Below are positions 35,174-47,200 of a stretch of 64,000 nucleotides of DNA, piece by piece (the first letter of the stretch is position 1; each line of letters opens with the position of its first letter). The translations under genes were made by a program, and so were the position numbers. This DNA comes from Cavenderia fasciculata. Lineage: Eukaryota; Evosea; Eumycetozoa; Acytosteliales; Cavenderiaceae. The stretch is from NCBI RefSeq assembly GCF_000203815.1, contig NW_004457624.1, positions 1,550,001 through 1,614,000 of the forward strand, in the 5' to 3' direction. Below the pieces are notes generated by a model. The model was not told the DNA's origin. It saw nothing but the letters and a program-made list of their open reading frames with translations, and ran no database searches.

Positions 35174-36118
35174 CCTTATTCTTTTACTTACAATAGAGCA
35201 GTAAAAACCTTTTCAGAAATATAATCAGTTAAATTATTATTTTCAAAGGCAAGAGAGAAACGATAACGACCAAAGATATGAACCTTTCTATTCATTGCAC
35301 GTCCAAGGTCATTCCAAACAGGACCTGGATTATCATCTGGTGGAAGATCCATATTGTGCATACAAGATCCCAAACAATGAATGGGAGTGTATTTCATCAT
35401 CTCTTGAATATAGATATTACGGAACACTGCACCACCAGCACCACAATTGACAGCTAAAAAGGCAGCGGCCGGTACCTTTTGTAGAAATGGCATTGGTGGA
35501 TTGAGAAAGTTATTGATTGAACCATTTGCAAGTTGACCCCAACTACACGCAAACGTTGTAGGGACTTGACAATTTTGTCTAAATGTCATATTCAAATCCA
35601 TCGACCACATAAACGTAGGTTCATCCATAAATGGAAAGTAGTCTTCGTGTTCATAACCAAAATGAATAAATGTCTGGCCAACTTCTTTGGGTGGTAGTTT
35701 GGGTAATTTATCGGGTTTCAAGTATTCATGTCCATAAATACTCATTGGTTGTGCTTCAAACATAATTGCATCAACTTCTGCTGCTCTATTTTTATCTCCT
35801 AAACAAACAAAAAAAAAAAAAGATAAAGAATAGAATATTAATATATATATTAATATATGTTGATCAATTATTGTTTGTTGTTGATGCTATCTATAAAATG
35901 TTACCTGTAAAAAAACAATTAACAGGACATTGATCTTTAGTAAATTCTTGACCAAGATAGTTGGGTAGAGTATACTTTGAGGCACCTAGTCCACACCAAC
36001 TAAATCCGCACCAAAACAATACAGTCATATCACATTGTACTACTTGATCTGATAAGAGTACAATGAAAACAACTAATATTACGATTATTATTGATGATTG
36101 ATTGATGATCGTCATCAT
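33894..36118 (-). CDS. GT10 fucosyltransferase with C-terminal LamG-like domain
   Basis: Five exons (35905-36118, 35192-35798, 34447-35100, 34232-34377, 33894-34150) give 625 aa. An N-terminal hydrophobic segment (SIIIVILVVFIVLLSDQVVQ) is a signal anchor or signal peptide. Residues about 75-345 are a GT10 fold with the alpha1,3-fucosyltransferase signature YRFSLAFENNNLTDYISEKV, then FTALLSGTLPIYMGAPNIDE and F-V-P. GT10 enzymes transfer fucose from GDP-fucose to N-glycans in the Golgi. After a Cys-rich stretch (DRCVFYSGDCALCKYLH), residues about 400-620 look like a concanavalin/LamG sandwich: FAFTAWINIE, LYIHGNLDTTQ, FFGKMDDIVIWTKELDEREI. That fusion is unlike animal fucosyltransferases. Exon phases all close. 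Confidence 0.85.
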
Positions 36119-36805
36119 TTTACTTTTAAAGAGATGTGATAAAAGTAGATCGTATCTCTCTCTTTAAATTTACAAATAATATAATATATATATAAAGTTA
36201 TCTATCTATTATTATTATGTGATCAATGAATGTTGTAGGATGCAGACTTCTGCAGAGGTATGGATTTGATGAGAAGAACCACACACCTTTGAATTTAATT
36301 GTGATTGCCACATTCACCCCCCCACCTATTAGGTATTACCACACACCAACAGAGCAAAGGGAAAGAGAAAGAGGTACACAAGACATGTCTATCTATAACA
36401 AACATTTTGCAGTTAGTTAAAAGTATTCACTGAGCTTGACCGATACGATCGATGATCACTCACTTATTTCTTCTTATGATCGACACACGTCTTTCTTGGC
36501 AACCAATTGATGATTGATGGTAAAGGAGGAGGAGGAGGATGAAGTGGTGCAACCGTACCACTACGAACTACCACGATTATTACTATCTTGGGTCCCGCGG
36601 AATTTGATAATGAATTAATATATTAATTCGTTATCAAATATAATATTAAGTTAATCTCTATTATTAAATTCCGCGAACTACCAAAATTAAAATAATTATC
36701 CCTCCCTCATTCAATATTAGTTTCGAAACACACATATTGTATTGTATCGTATACACACCAACATGTTATCGTTTGTTGTTCATGTCGATACTAATTGAAC
36801 TTAAT
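36119..36805. other. Divergent promoter region with a palindromic insert-like block
   Basis: Lies between the fucosyltransferase start (minus) and the next plus-strand gene. It contains a C-run (ACCCCCCCACC, about 36317-36327), a GGA triplet run near 36526-36540 and the inverted-repeat block described separately. No coding signal is seen. Confidence 0.5.
36596..36675. repeat. 80-bp inverted-repeat block (MITE-like?)
   Basis: CGCGGAATTTGATAAT at the left end is mirrored by TTATTAAATTCCGCG at the right end, with one mismatch or offset. Just inside the left end, ATTTGATAAT-GAATTAA-TATA-TTAATTC-GTTATCAAAT is a near-perfect 38-bp palindrome. A 10-bp direct repeat CGAACTACCA occurs at 36574-36583 and again at 36674-36683, exactly 100 bp apart. 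The arrangement recalls a tiny non-autonomous DNA element, but no transposase relative is in the window. Confidence 0.4.
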
Positions 36806-37567
36806 ATGGTTCAATCCCAACAACAACAACAGACAGAAAATAACGATCAGTGTAAAAAGAGATCAGCAAATCAAGAAGAACCAACCATCATCATTGACAA
36901 TGATAATAACAATACACAACAACAACAACAACAACAACAAAGTAGAGATGATCTACTACCCGTTCATCAATTAAAGAAACAAAGAAATAATAATAATACT
37001 GTACACAATAATACTAATACAACTAAAAAGAGTAAATCTCAAAAGAATTCTACTACTTCTTCTTCTTCATTCAGTAAACACAATAATATACCAGATTACC
37101 CTGCTTCTTTTCCACCTCCACCAACTACTATAGTAGTAAATAATAATGATAATGTAAATAGAATATTAAAAGAATCAGTTATTAAAATGAATGTAAAGAT
37201 TAGACAGATCAATGAAATGAGATACCGAGATCATAAAGCACCTGCTCCAATCTTAAAGTCTATAGAAGGTATTGGTAATTACCCTGGACTACAATCATCT
37301 CCACTTCCTAAATGCACAGCCAACATTGGAGAGACTCCTCTCTTTTTTCCAAACTTGTCACAATTTAATCAGTATGGCTCGGATCAATATTAATATTTCC
37401 CTAAATATTGACTAATTAATTAATATTTCTCTCTCTCTTTAAGGTTATCATTAAATACAATATCATCGCTATCAAGATACTATAACGAGAATTTTAACAT
37501 TGTTGAGAGTGATACATTAGATATCCAACAAAACAAACTTTTACATTGGACTTTTAAATGTCCATAA
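36806..37567 (+). CDS. Uncharacterised Asn/Gln-rich protein
   Basis: Exons 36806-37371 and 37444-37567, phase 2, give about 229 aa from MVQSQQQQQ; two in-frame ATGs upstream would add up to 23 residues. The first half is Gln/Asn/Ser/Thr low complexity with basic patches (KKSKSQKNSTT). The second half looks folded: RILKESVIKMNVKIRQINEM, RYRDHKAPAPILKSIEGIGN, CTANIGETPLFFPNLSQFNQ, LSLNTISSLSRYYNENFNIV and a C-terminal LHWTFKCP. I do not recognise the family. The basic, Asn/Gln-rich N-terminal half would fit a nuclear protein, but that is a guess. Confidence 0.65.
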
Positions 37568-38116
37568 ACCAACCAACAACAAATCAAACCAAATAAAAGA
37601 CAACTTAAAGGACTGTGACTAGTCTGGTCTTTTGTCTAAAGATTACGTGTGATTTATAATTAGTCGGTGTAATAATAACAAGCAAACAACAATCGATTAG
37701 TTGGAAACAGTCATTCAAATCTAACCCACCAAACTAATGCCAATATCTTTACCTTTTTTTTTTTTTTTGTCCAATACCAAGTACTTGGTACTTTTTGATT
37801 TCATACTATTGTCAGTCCCACACCACATATATCTGACATTACATTCATTACTTGTTGTACAAGGTTATTTATATCTATTGTTGAAATTTCTTTCCGGTCA
37901 TTCTGTCAGACCTGCGTCATCGATCCGTTGTCCACCATTCCGAAAAAGAACATTCCGTCACTTCACCAATATTAATTTGATTTTTATTGATTTTTACAAA
38001 AGACAAGCTATTTAAATTGCAAGTTCTATTTTGTTTAAACCATCATCATCTTCATTTTACACTATTCTATACTCAGATACTCTCTACTCTACTCTACTCT
38101 ACTACTTTATCTCAAA
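37568..38116. other. Intergenic
   Basis: 3' flank and O-methyltransferase promoter. A CTACT pentamer run (about 38084-38103) lies just before the start codon. No coding signal is seen. Confidence 0.5.
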
Positions 38117-39351
38117 ATGAATCTTCCAGAAAAATACGACGCTACCAAGACCAACATTACCAGTCAACTCTACAAGTACTTGATTGACCAATCAGTAAAG
38201 TTGGTTCCAGCCCAAAAGGAATTGGTTGAATGTATGTATTCCACATCAATATCATTTGATATGTTATGTTTTTAATCATACATCTCAAAAGACCAAAAAT
38301 CACACCTATTAATTGATGGTTTGTCTCTTGTCTATTATTACTATTACTGCTACTAGTCACTCAAACTCATTCAAAGAACATGATGTATGTCCACCCTCAC
38401 CAGATTAGATAGATAATCGATTGAAAAGAAATGAGGAACATTCCTTTGTTTCAATCTATTATCAGTATTCCTTTCCATTTGTCTATATATCTATATCTAT
38501 CTATCTATCTATCTATCTTTCTATCTATTTGTGTTTGTGTTTTTGATAGACCATCAATTGGATTCAAGATTTTTTTTTTTTATATATCTATCATTCAAAG
38601 TACTAATATAATATATGATTGAAATAGGTTGAGTTCACTCGATCAATGTAGTTTCTTCCAATTCTTGATGAAGATTTTAAATGCCAAGACCACCATTGAC
38701 GTTGGAGTCTTTACCGGTTACTCTTCATTAAGTGTTGCACTCGCTCTTCCAAAGGATGGAAAAGTATATGCTTTGGATGTTTCTACTGAGTTTACGGACC
38801 TTGCTCTTCCATACTGGGAAAAGGCTGGTGTAAGAGAAAAGATTGAATTAATGTATGTTATATAACAAAAAGAAAGATTTATAAAAGAAAAAAAAGGAAA
38901 TTAACAATTTTGTTGTTATGATTATTAGTATTGCTCCAGCTGCCGAATCACTTCAAAAGTTACTTGATCAAGGAAAGGCTGGTACTATTGATTTCATCTT
39001 TATCGATGCCGACAAGCCAGGATATGATGTCTACTATGAATTGGGTCTCAAACTTATTCGTAATGGTGGTATCATTGCTTTTGATAATGTTCTTCAAGAT
39101 GGTCGTGTTTTAGATGGTATGTAATCACATTAACAAAAATGATATGAAATGATTTGAACTAACTTGAATGATAATGATTTCTTTCTTTCTTTCTTTCTCT
39201 CTTTCTCTCTCTCTCTCTAGAGGAACAACTCAAGACCAATGAAAATGTTGCTGCCATCAACAAGTTGAATGCCAAACTCTTCAAAGATGATAGAGTCATC
39301 ATTTCCATGCTACCTGTTGCTGATGGTCTAACTTTGGTTACCAAGAAATAA
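38117..39351 (+). CDS. Caffeoyl-CoA-type O-methyltransferase
   Basis: Five exons (38117-38231, 38357-38384, 38628-38852, 38929-39116, 39221-39351) give 228 aa, the usual length of cation-dependent class I O-methyltransferases (CCoAOMT/COMT type) and of D. discoideum Omt5/Omt6. Exon 2 is a 28-nt micro-exon needed to give LVEFTQTHSKNMMLSSLDQC. SAM-binding motifs are TTIDVGVFTGYSSLSVALAL and GKVYALDVS; the metal-binding core is DFIFIDADKPGYDVYYEL and GGIIAFDNVLQDGRV. The substrate is not predictable; in amoebae such enzymes may act on polyketide or phenolic signals. Intron 4 ends in a long CTTT/CT tract abutting the acceptor. Confidence 0.9.
38470..38528. repeat. (CTAT)n microsatellite in intron 2 of the methyltransferase
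   Basis: TATC/CTAT tetranucleotide units within the second intron, followed by a GT-rich stretch. Confidence 0.85.
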
Positions 39352-39549
39352 ATAATCATACTAATAGTAATATTACACCACCCATTGTCCATATAATTAA
39401 TTAATCACCAACATATATATATAATGTCCAAAAACCAAACTAAATAAATGGTTCCAAATATATATCAATCCAAACCAACATTGTACAATGACCAATCCAA
39501 TTCTTTTAGTTTCTAATAATATTATTTTGTTGTAGTTGTTGATTTATTT

Positions 39550-40114
39550 TTAGTTGACAGCATCATTAAAAGTTTCTAAAATATGTTTACCAATATCTTT
39601 GATATCATTTAAACCTGTTAAAATTGCGTCTTGTGCTGATGTTTCTCCTATTAAAAGAAGGTGTTAGAAGAATATCTATTCTTTCTTTTAGATTGTTTGT
39701 TGATCGATGTATTTACCCTTTGTTTGAATACGTAAATTGAGTTTATTATCTGATGGATGTGGAATACTGTAACCTGAGAAATCAACCTTTGGACTAAAAA
39801 AGAATAAGTATGGTTTGTTAGTATTAGGTATTGGTTGGTTGTTTCAAAGCAGCTAGGGATTCCTACTTTTTCATTAAAACATAATGTAAAGAGTTACCAA
39901 TAGTGTGATCTTCTTCAGTCATAATAAAAGTAGCACAATCTCTTCTTTCTGATACCTGTTTTTAGTAAGTAGTAAGTAGTGGGTGGGTAAGATATGACTG
40001 TTTGTAAGTAAACTTAATCTTTGTCTTGTTTTGAGTTGTCTCTGTGCACTTCTGTTTGATACATACAACTTCGATTTTATTGCCTCCTAAAACTGGGATA
40101 TTGACTGATGCCAT
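39550..40114 (-). CDS. polr1d: RNA polymerase I/III subunit AC19 (RPAC2)
   Basis: Four small exons (40067-40114, 39867-39955, 39717-39793, 39550-39647) give 103 aa. AC19 pairs with AC40 to form the alpha-like platform shared by RNA polymerases I and III. The conserved core is contiguous once spliced: SERRDCATFIMTEEDHTIGN, SLHYVLMKNPKVDFSGYSIP, HPSDNKLNLRIQTKGETSAQ, and the helix DAILTGLNDIKDIGKHILET then F-N. EDHTxGN and the GYxxPHP block are family signatures. The N-terminal MASVNIPVLGGNKIEVV is short, so no regulatory extension is present. Confidence 0.92.
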
Positions 40115-40338
40115 TGTATATGTATGTATGTATGTATGTATGAGAATTAGTAATATATATTACAGAGATAAATCGAAAGATAAATAAAACGAAAATGAAA
40201 GCGATGAAAACTAATTCTACTACGGACTCGTTTTCGTCTGATCAAATTCCTTGTCGAGTATTTTAATTAATCTTGATGACCTTTCACTAAAAAAGATAAA
40301 TTGTTGTCCTTTTTCAATACATACATATATAATATACA

Positions 40339-41200
40339 ATGTCAGACAATAATCATTCTACATCTATATCTGAAAACAATAACAGTAGCAGTAGTAGTGA
40401 TAATAACAACAATGTAGATTCAATTTTAAAAGATATTATTCTTTCTTCACCAACAACAACAACAACATCAACAACATCAAACATTGATACTACTACACAC
40501 ATTGATGACCCAATTACAACATTATCATCACCATCATCTTCTTCTTCATCTAATCAATACAATACAACAACAACAATAGATTATAATAATAATAATAATA
40601 ATAATGACAAATTACAACAACAAGAAGAACAAATAGAGAAATTAAATATAGAAGAAAGATTCAACAATTTAAGCAAAGTTGAAGTATTTCACAATGGAGA
40701 TGAAGTCATCTTTATACCTAGAAACACGTTTGAGGCCAGTGCATCCGATGCAAAGTTTCAACTATCACGTAACGATATGATCACCAAAGGTGAATCATTT
40801 GCCTTTTTAACAGAGTTGCCAAGCAACCTATCATGTACACCATTTTTAAAATCATTCTTTTCTTGTTATAGTATGTAAACATGATGAATAAAAGATAAAC
40901 AATATTATTGGATTAATAATACTAATACAACAACAATCGAATCGATACCCTATCAATGTTTTAGCACCAGTTGGATTTTTACGTAATTACTATCGATATG
41001 GAGGCAATCATTGTGATGCAGAGGCACAAAACTTTAGAGATTGTACATTATTATCAATGACATTTCCAAACAATAGACCCCAGAAATTTGAAAAGATACT
41101 CAAAGAGAGAGAAGATATAGCCGATAAATTCTATCAGGATCATGTTTGGAAGAGAAGATCGGCCACCAACCCCAATTGGAAATCATTATTTTGGTTATAA
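40339..41200 (+). CDS. Emi1 family (DUF3128) protein
   Basis: Exons 40339-40870 and 40965-41200, phase 1, give 255 aa. Residues 1-120 are Ser/Asn/Thr-rich and disordered. Then come KVEVFHNGDEVIFIPRNTFE and the conserved Cys module: LSCTPFLKSFFSCY, PVGFLRNYYRYGGNHCDAEA and QNFRDCTLLSM. That spacing of paired Cys around an RNYYRYG core is the Emi1/DUF3128 signature, a family compared with CHCH-type mitochondrial proteins; yeast EMI1 is needed for meiotic induction. Subcellular site and function here are inferred. The C-terminal WKRRSATNPNWKSLFWL resembles the usual end of the family. Confidence 0.75.
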
Positions 41201-41394
41201 TGATGTTTTGGAAAATGATTTAAATAATATTAATATTACTAGTCAACAACAACAACAACAACAAACAAATACAGACTCTAATTAAATCTGGTGGTCGACC
41301 CCACAATATTAATATATGAATGATAAATATTTATTATGAGTTGGTCTGTCTGAACAACAATTTAAAGAACTTGAAAAAAAAAAGATAATAGATC

Positions 41395-41470
41395 GGAAAA
41401 ATATCAAACTCTAGGTATCGATGTTCGAAACCACGTAGTCTATGGACAAACCCTAGAGTCTGATATTTCC
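41395..41470. other. Long hairpin (stem of about 20 bp)
   Basis: Left arm ATATCAAACTCTAGG (41401-41415, preceded by GGAAAA) pairs with right arm CCCTAGAGTCTGATATTTCC (41451-41470) with one mismatch and one bulge, leaving a loop of about 35 nt. It lies about 200 bp downstream of the Emi1-family stop codon and just upstream of a decayed gene. It could be a structured transcript, a small-RNA precursor or a relic of an inverted repeat. Confidence 0.4.
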
Positions 41471-41499
41471 ATACTTATTTACTTTTTATACCAATTTGA

Positions 41500-42120
41500 C
41501 AACTACTCATTAATGCGTTGGTCGTGCAATCAATTTAAGGATGTACCAACAACCCTTCATGTGTTTGGTTTAAATCAGGTATACATTGCTATCGACATAT
41601 CAAATGGAGATGTCCTTGCTAATAATTCAATACCTTTGGCCTCTGACATGGAATTGAGTGCTCTTATTCTACCATCAATCGTGGTGATAACTTTTTGTTC
41701 TTTGGAGGTATTACTACTGATCAAGGTCGATCATTTACTCCAACCATTTTGTCATATAATGCTCGGGTATGTTATCTTTTCCATTTATTCTCTTTATCAT
41801 TTCTTTTTAATGAATATCTTATTTAATTAAATTTAATTAATTAAATTCATTAAATAGTAACCATAAAGATAATATTTTATTTGAACAGTCTTTAAAAGAA
41901 ATTGAGATTTAGCTCAGAACCTATGAATGAGTGAGCAATATCATGAATTCCTACCTAGACCATCACATTCAAGTAATCACCAATAAATTAACCTTTATAG
42001 TCACTATGGTTTATCTACTATATTCCACCATCCGTACCCTCGATTTAGCTCATACCAGTCCATTAAATCAATCATGGTCAATAATTCCTTCTGTTTTCAA
42101 AGACTCTCCACCCACCGTCT
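41500..42120 (+). pseudogene. Decayed beta-propeller-like gene fragment
   Basis: Readable pieces occur in different frames on the plus strand: KDVPTTLHVFGLNQVYIAID, then ISNGDVLANNSIPLASDMEL from about 41535, then DNFLFFGGITTDQGRSFTPT followed by I-L-S-Y-N-A-R from about 41680, and TIRTLDLAHTSPLNQSWSII then PSVFKDSPPTV up to 42120. The repeated IDxxxGxxL and FFGG...SYN patterns are those of kelch-like or other propeller repeats in dictyostelid surface proteins. A frame change in the first block and several stops between blocks argue that no full-length gene remains. A live gene with introns is possible but I could not build one. Confidence 0.4.
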
Positions 42121-42204
42121 GATTTGAGGTTGGCTGTTTTATCACAAAATAAATTTTGTATTCAATTCCATGGCTTTTCAGTGAAACCTCTAACCCAAGC
42201 CATC

Positions 42205-42329
42205 CAACAAAAAAAAAAAAAAAGAATTTACACGGGGAAAGATCTGCCGAGAGAGACAGCAATAAAAGGAGGCGCTTTACATTCATTCAATTCAGTTTAT
42301 TCCACAAATAATATATATATAATACAATC
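42205..42329 (+). promoter_or_regulatory. Actin core promoter
   Basis: An uninterrupted A run (about 42209-42223) is followed by AATAAAAGGAGGCGC (TATA-like, about 42260) and an AT leader (ATAATATATATATAATAC) into the start codon. Dictyostelium actin genes also have a TATA element with homopolymer runs around the start site, so this looks like a standard actin promoter. Confidence 0.45.
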
Positions 42330-43544
<1,215 letters not shown>

Positions 43545-44226
43545 GCATTTTAACCCAAACCCAAACTCATTTAATTTATATATGTTGTAAAATAATAATA
43601 AACTCACAATAAGAACCATACTAGCTGACGAGTAGATTTTATCCTCGTTTGTTAGATTTGTTCAAAATTAAAAAACCCCCAAAAAAATCAATATACATAG
43701 TAATTTTGTTTTTTTTTTTCTCTTCTAGATTCATTCTCCATCCATCTCTGCTCGCTGTCTCAATCCGTTCCTATCTGTCTCTTCTCTATCATCGATCATT
43801 TAAATATTACAGAAATAAAAGATCGTTATTATTTTCAAGAATACTCACAAACTTCCTCGATAAAAAATAAATTCTCCAAGCCAATCGAATTTGTTCCAAT
43901 TGGAATTTCATCCAAAAACATGGTTTAGTTCATTTTTAGAAGCAAAACGTGCCAACGAACAATTATTGTGGTGTTTGAGAAGAATGCTCTTCTTTTTTTA
44001 ATTTTTAAAAAATCGATCTGCAAAAAAAACCACATCCTCTCCACGATGATGTTTGGTCATAGGTCCCCACCCTGTCCACTTGTATCCCAAAAAACCATGT
44101 ACTTCCCAACGAAACCCCCCTCTTTTGTTTTTGTTTTGTTTGTATCCTTGTTATTAACAAAAGAGGTATTAGAGAGTACTCTTTCTTCTTTCACTTTTAA
44201 AACTAACTATAAAGAGATAGATAGGA
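43545..44226. other. Intergenic
   Basis: Actin 3' flank with an AATAATAAA-type polyadenylation context, then a C- and T-rich stretch (ACCCCCCAAAAAA-like blocks near 43675 and 44120) leading to the next gene. No coding signal is seen. Confidence 0.5.
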
Positions 44227-47200
44227 ATGGAACCAAATAGTAATAATATTAATAATCAAACTAATACTAGTATTGATAATAGTAATAGTACCACCAATAG
44301 TAATAATAATAATAATAATAATATTGACCGTTCATTTAGTGATATAAGATCATATTGGCATTCAAAAATAATACCACAAAAGCCAGATGATCTTACTACA
44401 TCATTGGCACCTTATAGAAAGGGTGGACCACGCTTTATATTAAAGGATAGTACTGTACCTGTCAAACCACCTCCACCTACAGATTACCCATCTGCTTTCT
44501 ATAGTACTGTCTACAGTAGTAATAGTAATAGTAATAGTAATACTACCTCACCTTCTTCTTCTTCTTCTTCTTCTTCTAATAATAATAATAATATAAACTT
44601 GTTGGCAACACCACAAACACCAACAACAACTTCTATTCCTACTTTTCTAACTTCACCACCACAACAACAACAACAACAACAACCTCAAGTTCAACAAGAC
44701 TCTACTACTAATAATAAATCATTTTATATTCCATCATCTGCAGAGTCTTTAGATAATCATAATAATACTACACAACATTCATTCTATCATCCATCATCAT
44801 CATCATCTGTTTCTTCATCTATTGCACCATCAGCATCATCAACCACTTATACAATGTCATACAATCATACATTTAGCGATGTTTATTCAACAACGTCACC
44901 AACATCATCTTCATACATTGGAGGCAACGTACACAATATTGCAGCATCTGATGAATATTTTGGAGACAATATCTACACTGTAAATAATAAATACACAGCA
45001 TCGAATAGTTATGGAGCCTATAGTTCAGGTTCATCAAACTCTTCCTATGATGCCAACCAAGTAAACTACCAAAATGAAAACCGTACTCAAGACCTTGGTT
45101 ATTACGATGACTATGATGAACAACATTTATTCAATGTTTCTGCATTGGGTGATTCAACAAATGAATCTGAATATATTAGTATGTCATTAACAAAACAAAC
45201 CAAATAATGAATGATCATCATAGACCAAAAGTTAACTAATCATTTCTTATTCTATCTAGATCGTAATTGGAATGATATATTCCAAACATTATTAGATTTA
45301 CCATGTTCAGAAAAGAAATACAAATCATTGTCAAATATAGCAAGTGATTTTGTATATTGTGCAGATACATTTGGTAAAATCATCATCTCTGAATTACATC
45401 TTCCAATTGAATCAAAATCAATTAAACCATTAGATCTTGGAGGTGTAGGTGGTGGCCTTAAATATATTGTTTCAGTATGAAATTAAATTTAATATCTATT
45501 TATATTTAATATTTAATATTTATATTTATTAATTTTATTTCTCTTTTTTTTTTAGGATATAATATTTAAATTTGTAGTAGATACAGAATTATTACCAGGA
45601 TTATGGATGTATGGACATGTAAAGAGATCAGATGAAAAGGCACAAAAATCTGCTAGTTTGGAGATCAAGGGTATTAATTTCTTGATGGAGAATGCAAGTG
45701 AATTGTTACGTTTTCCATTGATGGCTATCATTGATTATAGAGGTTACAGATTGTTGGCCATTGCACGTTTACCAATCAACAAGAATACAATTGTCTATGG
45801 ATCACATGATGGCGGTGCTACTGTTCATGACAAGGATCCAGAGGTATCCAAAGAGATGGAACGTATTGCCAAGATTTTAAATCTTCGTGGACACAAGGTT
45901 GGTCGTCAAGGAGTCCACTTGTATGGTCCAGGTGATATTGAAATTCACAAGGGGTCAGATGGACGTTACTATATGATTGACTTTGCAAGATTGTTTGCCC
46001 CCGAGTTTAGTCCTATATTCAATGGTAAAAAGGAAGTTGGTAGAGAGATATTCTATGCAATGCTTAGACCAGAGTTGGTGGCCAAGTCTCCCAAACCACT
46101 TTCTTCAGATGCCTTTTCGGGATGGCAAACAAATGACCCAGAGGATGAGAGTATCAACCAAGATGTCATTGCCATCAGCGAGCATCTACACAAGGTTATC
46201 ATCCCAGAGACCATCGCCATCATTGACACGAGTCTAAAGGTTGACGAAGCAATCGAACAAGATGCATTCAAGGTGCCCGATGACGGAGGTTGGAATTCCA
46301 AACCATTGGGTAAAGATGAACGTGTCACTTTGGATGATGAAGAATTGGCAAACTCTACTGCTTCATTGGATATTGGAAGTGAATGGACTGATACTAATCA
46401 ACAAGAACGAGGTCAAAATACAGTACCGACACAAAAGACATCATCATCTTCATCAACATCAACATCAAGTCAAACACATGAAATTGAATTTGTAATTAAT
46501 AGTTTAGGTTATACAAAGAATTCACCAGAACGTGATTATCGTCAACGTTCCAATGAAATCATCAAGCTTATCAACTTTATTCACTCACGTGGTATTAATC
46601 TTCGTTACCTTGGAGTTATTTGTCGTGGGTTGACCAATAGAAATGTACGTAATTTGTTCATGACTGAAGTGGTTGCACGTTGTTGGAAGCGTATCATTCG
46701 TTCACGTTGTCGTCTTAAAATGGATAGTTGCAAGATGGTTTCAGAGGGTCCTTACAAGCAAATCGTCGCCGATTGTTTCAACGTCATTCTCAATACCAAT
46801 AGAACCAAGAATCGCGACTTTTGGACACTCAACAAACCAGGCTATTTCAAGTATATTGCAGTCCGTCTATTCCCTAGATGTCTGTCAGATAGTGACCGTA
46901 TGCCAGAAGTTGACATTAGATCATTGATTGACTGTCGTTTGCTAGTATTACGTATCATCCAGATTCTCAATATCCGTATCAATAGTGAAGCATACAAGCA
47001 ATTCCTCTCCAATCCCAACTATATCATCACATTTAACGATATTGAAGAGGTTGCATCTACTGTCAAATATCTTGGTATCGTCGACTATACCATTGGTACC
47101 GGTATGATGTATGAAACTGCCCGTATCAACAACTCGAGTCGTGTCCCACCACTTGAAGTTAACCGTTGGCTCGATCAAGCACAGGCCAAGCTACAAGCAG

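Noticed and set aside
36226-36420. 64-codon plus-strand frame with an Arg/Glu repeat
   Set aside because: A chance frame across a C-run and GA repeat upstream of the next gene.
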